From Funneliformis mosseae (Eukaryota > Glomeromycota > Glomeromycetes > Glomerales > Glomeraceae), in NCBI GenBank assembly GCA_910592005.1, contig CAJVPP010003220.1:1-12243 (forward strand): a DNA stretch of 12,243 nucleotides, written 5' to 3'. The translations under genes were made by a program, and so were the position numbers. Positions 1-8,464 of the stretch are shown here, piece after piece. The notes beneath the pieces were generated by a model, which worked only from the letters and a program-made list of their open reading frames with translations, searched no databases and was not told the DNA's origin. The first letter of the stretch is position 1, and every line of letters starts with the position of its first letter.

Positions 1-520
1 AGATTTGTAAACTCTTTTGTGAATACGAGTTTCAATATTAATAAAGGAATCAATTTAAAACTTATATCTTTCTGCCTTTTCGTGTTTTCATATAGTCTGA
101 TGTGATCCTACACATTATTTGTAATTGAGTTCATCATTTGAATTCTTTAATTAAAATTGTTCATAATCCCGTCTTTCAAGTCTTCATATTTGATAAATTC
201 ATTTAAGTTCAACGCGTAAACTTGGTAAAGTTAAGAGTTAGGCAGATCCTAACGTCTTAACCGCAGTAAGCTGTAGTTAAGAAATTTCAAGTAGAGACTT
301 GATAACGTGACCACCTTGAGTTGAAGAATTCCACAGTGACAACATGTATTACCTCTTATTCTTACAAGTCAGTATTGATGAACATATTCTGTCTTTATTA
401 GAACGTTTACATCATTTTGAAGAATAGCAAACTGAAGTTAAAGATCTGGAAAATAATACCCTATGTGATAATAATGATGAAAGTGAACCTATAGAATATA
501 TAGCATTATAAATTTTAATA
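1..520. other. Possible decayed coding remnants, no intact gene
   Basis: No intact gene is visible. On the + strand a coding-like frame runs from about 320 to 510. It contains an ATG at 344, one internal TAG near 427 and an acidic tail rich in D, N and E before a TAA. On the - strand about 1-215 read as a mostly open, protein-like frame with two stops. Both could be pieces of an old gene or transposon, or chance openness in AT-rich DNA. I recognise no family. Confidence 0.2.
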
Positions 521-1500
521 GCAATAGATTGTTTAAAAGGACAATTTTATTTAAAGAAATATTTTAATTACAATAAAAATAACAAATTTTTACATTTTTT
601 TTTTTTTTTTTTTTTTATAAAAATTAAGACTATTATATAAATCAATAAATTAAACTAATTTTTGTAACAAAGATCTTATTCTTAATACTTTAATTTATTA
701 TACATGTAAATGATAAATAGTTTAAATGCAATAGTTAAATTATATAATTGTATAATATATCACGTAACATGTATAAATATTTATAATATCAACTACAAAA
801 TTTATGTAACATAATTGGCCAATCATATGAAAGTCCTTCTATGAATTTAGTACTATAATATTTAGCAATAATTAATTAAATTATATTAATAGAATGTATT
901 ATATTAATAAATAACTTATATAATAAATATATTTAAACAAAAATATTGAATAAAGAATTAATTATATATAAATCTATTTATCATGTGATATTAAGAGTAA
1001 TAATAAAATGCTATGATGATAAATTATAAAATTCTTTTTAATATTTATTTTATTAGTAAATTATAATATAAATTAATTTTATTAAATTTAAATAAGTTTT
1101 AATAATTTATTTTAAATTATAATTTTTAAAATTAAATAATAATAAAAGAGTAATTTTAAAATTTAAACATATTAATTTAAAAATAGAATATTAATATATA
1201 AGAAATGGTTAATAAAATAAAATATCAAAATTTTTGTTAATTTTAATTATATAGTTATTTAAACTAATTTTATTTAGATTAGTTAAATAGTTTAATAAAA
1301 TAAATTTTAATTAATTTAAATAATTAATTTTTTTACTGATTACTTTTTATAAAAAATTATATAATTAAAGTATAAAAAAGTTAAATATTTAAAAATTTAA
1401 GGATTTTCAATAATAATTTGAATATTTAATATATATATTTTTTTATATTTGAGATTATCTTATCATCTTTTATTATTTTAAGATAAAAGGATATAAATAA
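520..1500. other. Very AT-rich intergenic spacer
   Basis: Nearly 1 kb of almost pure A+T, with a run of 22 T at 595-616 and dense TTAA/ATTT words. Stops are frequent in all frames and I see no coding, RNA-gene or structured element. Confidence 0.7.
595..616. repeat. Poly-T homopolymer (22 nt)
   Basis: An uninterrupted run of 22 T in the AT-rich spacer. Comparable runs in this window lie at 2139-2153, 2788-2806, 5629-5647 (T), 7529-7549 (A), 7997-8010 (T) and 8423-8438 (A). Several border gene starts or introns. Confidence 0.95.
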
Positions 1501-2490
1501 AAATAATTTATTCATGGCATATGCGCCTCTCTTTTGTCACAGTGTCACACACCCCTTCTTCATTTTTCATATACCTGATACTGTATATTCAGAAATTTTT
1601 AGTTAAAAAATTTATTCTTCACGTCCTGCGTTAAATATCACATGTTTTAATTTTGGCCGGCATTATATAATTTTGCCTAAGGCGATGCGATGAATAAATT
1701 TACTCTTTAATATATAAGTAGGCAATTCTTTTAATATTTTAATGTATTATATTTTTTTTTAAATATAGGAGAATAAAACGAATTAAATATACTGTATAAT
1801 CGCAAAAAGGAATTTTTGGTTAATCATCACGTGAGCGAACAACGCACACGTGACCGAAATTTCCCATATATATGCTAGCCCTACTTATGTTGTATGCCAA
1901 GTTTCGTAAGCATTAGGCTGGTACTTACCGAGTTATTCAAATTTAAACATTGCCAATTTACTTTAAATTATAATCCAACCATATTTAGGCTTCGCCTAAT
2001 TTTTAGTTTGACTTAAATTATGATTATCCTGTGAATTTTCTCAAGAAATAAAAAGTTCGAGATTAATTAAAAAATCTCTTTTACAAAAAAAATTGGTGAA
2101 TAATGTGACATCATTTACAATATAATTATATAATTTAATTTTTTTTTTTTTTTATAATAAAATACGTAATTTGTTGAAAATGTTGATAATTAATTGGATT
2201 ATAAAAATTAAAAAAATGGATCCCAACATTATGAGCGTTTGTTCAGTATGACAACAAACATATTGTGTGAATGATAATTTTTATATATAACCTATGAAAA
2301 AGTAATCGTCACTTTTGCGTTTTTGTTATAAAGTCTACTCGGGGAATAAAATAATTACCTTATGTAACGAGATTTTTTTTGACCCTAAAAATATCTACTA
2401 TATGTCATGACAGACTTCGGTATCAAAGCTTATCGCGATTAGCCATAATGCTGGCGTAAAGACATGTTGAATTTTTTATCTCATTGAAGT
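1500..2490. other. Intergenic region upstream of the HHE gene
   Basis: This region is less AT-rich than the preceding spacer but has no open frame of note. It contains an E-box/TATA block near 1827-1873, a small perfect hairpin near 1989-2003 and a T15 run at 2139-2153. It may include the distal promoter of the gene at 2599 or a decayed repeat. No coding signal is seen. Confidence 0.5.
1827..1873 (+). promoter_or_regulatory. Orphan promoter-like block: two CACGTG boxes and a TATA box
   Basis: CACGTG occurs at 1828-1833 (inside the palindrome TCACGTGA) and again at 1847-1852. A TATATAT box at 1867-1873 follows 14 nt after the second copy. CACGTG is the core site of basic helix-loop-helix factors such as fungal Cbf1/Pho4 types. 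The block points to the + strand, but the nearest real start codon is over 700 nt downstream. It may therefore serve a non-coding transcript, an undetected leader exon, or be part of a repeat. Confidence 0.4.
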
Positions 2491-2494
2491 ATGA

Positions 2495-2501
2495 TATAAA
2501 G
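2495..2501 (+). promoter_or_regulatory. TATA box of the HHE gene
   Basis: TATAAAG lies 98 nt before the ATG at 2599 and only 23 nt before the in-frame ATG at 2524. Transcription would normally start about 25-35 nt downstream of the box, at or after 2524. This favours 2599 as the translation start. Confidence 0.4.
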
Positions 2502-2598
2502 ATGATAATTTTATGATGTAAAAATGATAAAGACGACGAAATTTTTTAGCACGGATTTCTTTTATAAGTGCCTATCCAAGAATGAAAAAAAGGATAAA

Positions 2599-3690
2599 AT
2601 GCGATCTTTTTTCTCGATTGTCAAATCACGTTCAAAGTATCCCACTTGCTTTATTAACAAAAGATTTTACACAGACAGAACCGTTCCTATTGCCGCTGCT
2701 GCTTTCTCTCATATTATTAATCCACCAACCATGGCAAGTTTTCAACTTAAAATTGATGCATATCTATGGCATTATAAAAAATATTCATTTTTTTTTTTTT
2801 TTTTTTAAGACAAAAAATATAATTGAAATAGCAATTGAAGATCATAGCATTATCAAGACTTTGTGGAAACGTTTTAATGATGAAAAAGATGACAATGAAC
2901 GTCAAAAAATCGCAAACACTTTAATTCGCGAGAGTAAGTCAAAAAACAATAAAATAAAATAAAATTTCGTTTATTATTCATCTGAATGAATCCTTATTAT
3001 TCATGGAAATAGTCTCTCTTCATTCTGCAACGGAAGAGATTGTTTTATACCCGCTCGTTGAGAAGCACATGGATGATGGAAAAAAGTTCGCGGACCATAA
3101 TCGTGAAGAACATCTTCAGATTAAAAAGGACGCTTACAAGTTAGACACGATGAAACTTCATGATGAAGGATACACAGATCTCATGTCTAAAATTATGAAG
3201 GTAATCATCCTTTTTGACTTGAAGGGGTGAAGGGCCGAGCATTGAAAAAAAATTTTTTCCCCTAATAAATAGGAATTTGATGAGCATTCCACCGATGAGG
3301 AACAGAATCAATTCCCTTTACTCACACAAAAGATCGGAAGTGAAGAGTTGCAGAATCTTGCCGCGGAATTCGAAAAAACCCGTAAGATGGTTCCAACTCG
3401 ACCTCACCCATTTGCTCCCGACCAGGTTCGTATACATTTATTTAGTTATTTTTTAATAGTTAATGTAATAAATTTTTTTGTTCGTTTCTTTAAATTATTA
3501 ATAGCCTCCGAAGGAAACTATAGGTCAGTATAGTATATAGTATATACAGTATATAAAATTTATTTGTTCATAAGGCGTTGTATTTAATAATTGTTTACCA
3601 TCCATCCTCTTAGTTGGCACGGCAACTGCGCCTATTGATAAGGCTCGCGATGAAACACGTGAATTTGTCGATGTCAACCGCTGTGTGTAA
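2599..3690 (+). CDS. Hemerythrin/HHE cation-binding protein with mitochondrial-type leader
   Basis: Six exons by hand: 2599-2733, 2810-2933, 3013-3200, 3273-3425, 3505-3523 and 3614-3690, giving 231 residues. The first ~24 residues form a basic, Ser/Arg/Lys-rich leader ending in R-F-Y before Thr25. This matches a mitochondrial matrix presequence with an R-3 processing site. The HHE domain covers about residues 48-185. Visible candidate iron ligands are His57, the H-x3-E pair His90/Glu94, His115/His120, and the second H-x3-E pair His154/Glu158. This is the four-helix-bundle pattern of Pfam Hemerythrin. The tail (about 190-231) is Pro- and charge-rich with no domain seen. HHE proteins bind a di-iron centre and have been linked to oxygen, NO or iron handling; the substrate here is unknown. 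Intron 1 uses a GC donor (GCAAGT at 2734); the others are GT-AG. An upstream in-frame ATG at 2524 would add 25 residues but masks the leader. A possible AATAAA signal is at 3756. The gene is convergent with the F-box gene. Confidence 0.88.
2734..2809 (+). other. GC-AG intron 1 of the HHE gene
   Basis: This 76-nt intron starts GCAAGT and ends in a T19 tract followed by AAG. The GC donor joins the leader to the HHE domain in phase 0 (ATG then ACA). Using the adjacent GT (2738) would create an early stop in the domain frame. An unspliced transcript would read the domain from a different upstream frame that lacks the leader. Confidence 0.65.
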
Positions 3691-3830
3691 ATCAAAAAGA
3701 AATTATATGTAGTTGGAAAAAATTGGAAAAACACATTTCTAAATCTATCAATTTAAATAAAATTACTTTTTTATTTCTATATAAATATATATATATATTT
3801 CTGATTTTCTCGCGTGTTCTTTATCAATCG
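3691..3830. other. Short convergent intergenic gap
   Basis: Only 140 bp separate the stop codons of the HHE gene (+) and the F-box gene (-). The gap holds AT-rich 3' sequence, an AATAAA on the + strand at 3756 and a TA-repeat around 3785-3800. The 3' UTRs of the two genes probably overlap. Confidence 0.6.
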
Positions 3831-5628
3831 TCAATTTTCATCAAACAAAGTTGGTTTACGACTTTCAACTACTTCATAACCAACTTTCTTCTGGTGAAGA
3901 TGACCAAGAAACGAGTTAAATTTCAAAAAGAGATTCCTGTCCAATTTCAATAATCTCAACTGATCATTCCTGTCATAATAATCACTTATATAAGCAGCGA
4001 ATTTATAAGTGGCGTCTGCAACACCATATAATTCCAAAGTACTTAATTTAGTATTACAACAAATCAAAAAATCTCTTAAAAATCTCAAAGAAATAAATAA
4101 ATTTAAACATAAATGATTTAAAGTTTCGGGTATGGAAGAACCCAATAATTGTAACATGTTGGATCTAAATAAGATAATATCAACTTTGGGGGATTCTAAA
4201 TATAAATAAGATAAAGTATTCATAAAGGGTAATACACTGGCGGTCCTTTCAAGTGAATCCGATGTAATGAATAAACATAAATGAGTTATATTGACACAAT
4301 ATTTATTTATCGCGCTAAAAATATCTCGGTTGAAGAAACTGCAAGCGAATTTCTTTAAACTCATTGAAGCCATCTTAAAGATCAAAATAATCTCTTCATC
4401 AGCATTATTCGTCTGATATTGAAATTGTAAAAGGGGATTCCAATGATAAAACTTTTCAAGTGATGGTATCGATAAATTAACCAATTTCTCGTCATTTCTT
4501 GATTTATCTTCACATCTGCTCAATTTATGCATGCTAATCGATTTCAAATTTTTACAATTTTCTAATAATTGGATTAAGGAAGTAAATTTGATCTCTCCGT
4601 TAATTTTAAAATTTCTCAGGGAATTCGCTTGAGTCGTCGTAAGTGCGTCAATAATTTCTTGATCTATCGTTGAACAGTCAATTCGATTCATTTCCAAGCT
4701 TTTTAAACTGATTTGCGATTTGATTAGGTTTGATATTGCGGGGAAAACTTCTTTAAAAGAATCATTTTCATCATGTGTAGGGAAATTAATGATTATCTCT
4801 TGAATGTTAATCGCTAGTTTCGCAAGCGTATTGAAAAAATTTGACCATATTTTAGCATAGTTTTCTTCATTAACAATATATGCTAAGAATGTTAAACTTG
4901 TAAGTTTACTTAGGGGGATATAAGGGGCAATACTTCTGTTCCCTCCCGCGCTATTTAAAGTATTGTTAAAAGAGAATAATAAATGATCCAAGGTATAAAT
5001 GATCTTTTGACTTGGGGCATGATTATGTTCGTATTTAAATATTCTTAATCCTTTCGACCTTTTGAATATCATATCCATTATAATGCTCGCTATAATCATA
5101 TAAACCTTTCCTAAATCCAATTGGGTTTCAATTGTGTTGACATAATTTTCAAGTATTTGAGAAAAATGATTACATTTAAAGATTTGCAAGTATTTCGGAT
5201 AATCAAATAATGCTTTGGAGTTACAATCCGGAATTTGAATGGATTCTTTAATTAATAATGATTTCTCCGAATTTTCCAAGCATGAGATGTAAGTTCGAAT
5301 TGAATCTTTCCTCCTCATATTTTTAAATGGATCACTCCATAAGATTGGAATCGCAAGTCGACACCAAGTACGATTTACTAAAATGCATGAATGGAGTGTT
5401 CCTTGATCTTCTACCAAGTATTGAAATACTACTTCTAAACAATCTGTCATGCAAATCAAACTATACTTTGATTTTGTTGAACTTTTCCTTTTATTCGACA
5501 ATTTTGTTATTAGTTGTACTATAATCATCAAAGAAGGATAGGACAAGAGAAAAAAATGAAATTAATATAATTACTGCGTGCTTATGCATTTGAAAAGAAA
5601 CTTTAATCAAGTACTTACCAAATGGCAT
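3831..5628 (-). CDS. F-box/leucine-rich protein
   Basis: Two exons: a 10-nt first exon at 5628-5619 (ATG CCA TTT G) and a main exon 5518-3831, separated by a 100-nt intron (GTAAGT...TATAG). They give 565 residues. Residues 4-26 are basic and Ser-rich. The F-box is at about 27-66, with the typical core V-N-R-T-W-C followed by A-I-P-I-L-W and Asp-Pro-Phe. The remaining ~500 residues are an irregular leucine-rich region with repeated L-x-x-L segments, as in the large Rhizophagus F-box family. F-box proteins bind Skp1 and bring substrates to SCF ubiquitin ligases; the substrate is unknown. Without the mini-exon, the ORF would begin at an ATG at 5546 inside the proposed intron, giving nine different N-terminal residues. 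An ATG at residue 27 is another possible start, right at the F-box. The reading frame is intact, with no sign of decay. Confidence 0.85.
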
Positions 5629-5647
5629 TTTTTTTTTTTTTTTTTTT
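5629..5647 (-). repeat. Poly-A tract directly before the F-box start codon
   Basis: Nineteen A on the - strand run straight into the ATG at 5628. The tract would form the last 19 nt of the 5' UTR. Confidence 0.85.
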
Positions 5648-5693
5648 CTGAAATCTTTTTCTTCTAGTTTACAAACAAGAGAATCTTGTTTAG

Positions 5694-5739
5694 TTATATA
5701 TTATTAAGATCTACAAAAATAAATCATCCTTGAACCAAT
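5694..5739 (-). promoter_or_regulatory. TATA box and CCAAT box of the F-box gene
   Basis: On the - strand, TATATAA lies at 5700-5694, about 70 nt before the ATG at 5628. That spacing would place the transcript start near 5665. A CCAAT motif (written on the + strand at 5735-5739) sits about 35 nt further upstream. Order and spacing fit a core promoter. Confidence 0.4.
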
Positions 5740-6234
5740 CGGAAATTCCTAAAATGATCTACATTAAAGCTAAATGAAAAAACCCTTTTCAAAGGTAACA
5801 CAAGGTAATATGCCTTTATCTAGATAATGTCGGAAGCACTTTTGGCCGAAACTAATACTAATTGAAACTAATCAATTAAAAAAATTATTCACAGGGATAA
5901 ACAATTATTTCGTTTTCATTTATTTCACTATAGAGATACTGTTTGAAATGTAAGCAAATGCAACAAATTAGGATAGACTATGCATCTGAAAGAACAACCA
6001 TCAATAACTTTTGAAATATCTTCCTTTTTTAGGTTATGCTCGGAAAATGATATAGAAAGAAATCATTACTAAAATAAAAAGGGGGGAACACGAGAAATAA
6101 TGTATGATTTAAAGGGATATAGTGACCTTTCAAATTTGACATAATTTTTTTTGTCTATAGGTGTAAAATATGTGTGAGGAATTTTAAATAAAAGTAATTT
6201 AATAAGAATATATATGCAATTTCCTTACTTTAGT
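5740..6234. other. Intergenic region between the F-box gene and the unassigned gene
   Basis: About 500 bp without an open frame worth reporting. It is the upstream region of the F-box gene and the 3' flank of the gene at 6235-7490. I see no repeats or RNA genes in it. Confidence 0.55.
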
Positions 6235-7490
6235 TCACCTTCTAGCATGGTAGCTGTCAATAATTTTACGAAATGTTTTCAATGGTAAATTTCTTTCGTA
6301 TTTTGGTACAATCGTTTCATAATCTTCCAAACCGGACACTATACGACCAAAAGTCTATTAATTAAAATTAAATAAATAAATAAATAAATATAATTTCAAA
6401 AAAATATATATATATATATTCAAGCTTCGCTCTCTTAAAATTAATACTCGCTTTAAAATTTTCAATTGAATCCGAAAATCTTAAATCGAAGGCTTCATCT
6501 AGAATATCATGTGCAAAATCACGAATTGTTTTATCATCAGAATGCATTTGTACGGCCCACGTAGCAAGATCAATATAAGGTATTTCATTATTTGCGAACT
6601 CTAATGTAAAAATCAAATTTTGTACTTTTTTTGGTTTCGTCTAATAATAATAATAATAATCAGAAAGCATCATTATTACCAATATTAAATAAGTGTATTG
6701 TTCTTTTAACAACATTACCTACAATAATCTCTTCTATAATTATTTTTTTAATTATTTTGTCTCGTTTGCAATTTTCATCCAACACTAGTCTCCCTTTATT
6801 GATTACTTCTAGTAATTCTTGTCCTTTTCTTATTATTATGCTATCTTGTTCATCCTTGTAATTTGGATGAGAAATGTGTAATATAGGGAAAAACTTTATT
6901 AAAAAAAAAAGAAAGATATAATAAGATATAATTAAAAAAAGGGGGGATAAATATCTAACCATAATTTCCTTATGCCTACGTTTTAATACCTTTCGTGATA
7001 CATTTTCATATTCAATGATCTGATTATGAAAAGCAAGAAATATTCTCATATACATTGGCTCATCATCTAAATCAACGCATTCCTTATAATCATCCATTGC
7101 CACAAAAACTTGACTTCGGGCAAACTCTGGAAACTGAATTTTTTCATCATTAATACACGTTAATAATAATAATAATAATAATAATAACTTACAAAGTTAA
7201 GCGCGGTTAAACTTACATAAACCACATTATCATTAGGAAACATGAATTTCCAAGCCATGTTCAATTCTTCTAAAGCATTTGCCCTATTTTGTTCATGGGA
7301 TAACATTTTCGATATCCACGATTTGAGATCAAAATTAGGAAATGCATCCCTGGCAACAGCTTCAGTAAATATAAAGTCTTTTCGTCGCTTTAAATTTTTA
7401 TTTTTTTAACGAGTTAATTTTTTTTATAGAGAGATATATATGATCGATTAAACATGTAAAATTACATACCATAAGCATTGCTCTATTCAT
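6235..7490 (-). CDS. Unrecognised six-exon protein, about 264 aa
   Basis: Exons on the - strand: 7490-7470, 7387-7217, 7133-6960, 6854-6723, 6640-6448 and 6338-6235. All junctions keep frame (phases 0,0,0,0,1) and total 795 nt including TGA. Donors are GTATGT, GTAAGT, GTTAGA, GTAGGT and GTATTA. I do not recognise the protein. It is charged and predicted helical: an acidic stretch with D-L-D-D-E-P near residue 90, a Lys/Arg-rich segment around 117-125, a K/I-rich segment with I-I-K-K-I-I-I-E-E around 165, and a conserved-looking F-A-N-N-E...W-A-V-Q-M-H region near 191-210. No signal peptide or membrane segment is seen. An alternative donor at 7192 would add eight residues. The exon 4/5 junction is the least certain: a second phase-compatible pair (donor near 6676, acceptor after TTACATTAG near 6601) exists. 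The first exon is only 21 nt, so the true start could lie further upstream. Confidence 0.65.
6369..6419. repeat. AAAT and TA microsatellites in the last intron
   Basis: An (AAAT)n tract at about 6369-6391 and a TA tract at about 6405-6419 lie inside the proposed last intron (6447-6339) of the unassigned gene. Confidence 0.85.
6642..6660. repeat. TAA microsatellite next to an acceptor
   Basis: Six TAA units (TTA on the coding strand) run directly into the TTAG acceptor before exon 5 of the unassigned gene. A branch-point-like TTCTGAT lies just upstream of the tract on the coding strand. Confidence 0.9.
7161..7187. repeat. TAA microsatellite in intron 2
   Basis: Nine uninterrupted TAA units lie just downstream (coding sense) of the alternative GTAAGT donor at 7192. 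Confidence 0.95.
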
Positions 7491-7499
7491 TTTTGTATT

Positions 7500-8040
7500 T
7501 TATAAACGAACCACTGGTGTTTTTCTGCAAAAAAAAAAAAAAAAAAAAATCTGAAATTCGTTCTAAACCACTATAACGAATATTGATTTCTCCTGTTCCT
7601 AAAAAGGAAAATTAAATTTTACCTTCGAAACTTTTTTGGGGATCTACATGATTTTGTAAGCGATTTTATTTATACCAATAACAGGTTTTATAAATTGGAA
7701 CGTGGTATTTAAAAAAATTTCGCTTTTTTGGACCGCCCAATTTTGGGTAGAATTCAATATTCATTTAGGAAATTGAATCGCGAAACGTTCATATTAATCA
7801 ATTTCGAGTGATCGACCATTTCAATTGGAAATTTATTAATTAGTCGATTGGAGGGTCAAAGTTATGAATAATCTTCTCTAGCAACAAGTTACTTGATTTA
7901 TTGGTAATTTTTGTTCCTTTCAATAGGAAATAAAAATAAAAAAATTTCTATTTTAAAATGTCTCGCGATTAAAATTTATTTTGTTTTCCAACCCAATTTT
8001 TTTTTTTTTTGTTTTTAAATTAATTGAATTGAATTGATTA
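7500..8040. other. Non-coding region upstream of the unassigned gene
   Basis: No convincing open frame. It includes A21 at 7529-7549, T14 at 7997-8010 and a GC-richer patch at about 7726-7750 with a CCCAA-TT-TTGGG stem. This could be promoter and leader for the gene starting at 7490, or an old repeat. No clear TATA at a sensible distance was found. Confidence 0.45.
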
Positions 8041-8464
8041 TGCTAAGTTATAACCATGTTTTCTTAAAAATTCATCGCCATCCATGCATTGAATTTTTTA
8101 AATATATAATCATAAGTTTCTTATACATAAACTTATTTGATATCTTAACATGTATTTACAAAAGAATGCTTATTAAATCATAAAACTAATTTTTCAAAGA
8201 ATTAATAATATAACAGGAAAGAAAAAAAATTCTTTAAAAGTGATAATCTATATAAACTATAAACAGTGAAAAATTTACAAATTTAAAAAGATGAAAAAGT
8301 GGATTAAAAAAAAAATTATAAACATAAAAAAGTATTAACATATGGTAATAAAAATCTATTAATCTAAAGGGAAAAATTATGTAAAATTATATACTAATGT
8401 CATATCACATATTCTTAAAAGGAAAAAAAAAAAAAAAATCCCTTAACCGTATACATTAAAATTA
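8041..8464. other. 3' flank of the BTB-TLDc gene, with one isolated coding-like stretch
   Basis: Mostly A-rich, without frames. At about 8089-8042 on the - strand, 15 codons from ATG to TAA read as a plausible protein C-terminus (M-D-G-D-E-F-L-R-K-H-G-Y...). No splice acceptor or upstream exon could be joined to it, so it is not called a gene. An A16 tract lies at 8423-8438. Confidence 0.4.

Noticed and set aside
2050..2070. tRNA B-box-like GTTCGAGAT
   Set aside because: There is no matching A box, acceptor stem or cloverleaf around it.
3723..3953. + strand ORF of 76 codons
   Set aside because: It spans the AT-rich convergent gap and runs into the antisense of the F-box gene's 3' end.
5327..5524. 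+ strand ORF of 65 codons
   Set aside because: It lies antisense to the F-box coding exon and reads as a hydrophobic shadow frame.
6235..6360. Cyclophilin-like ending for the unassigned gene
   Set aside because: The frame T-F-G-R-I-V-S-G-L-E resembles a cyclophilin segment, but no GT donor joins it in phase and nothing upstream is cyclophilin-like. The acceptor at 6339 gives a consistent junction without it.
6631..6861. + strand ORF of 76 codons with hydrophobic residues
   Set aside because: It lies antisense to exon 4 and a TAA-repeat intron of the unassigned gene. The Asn run is the microsatellite.
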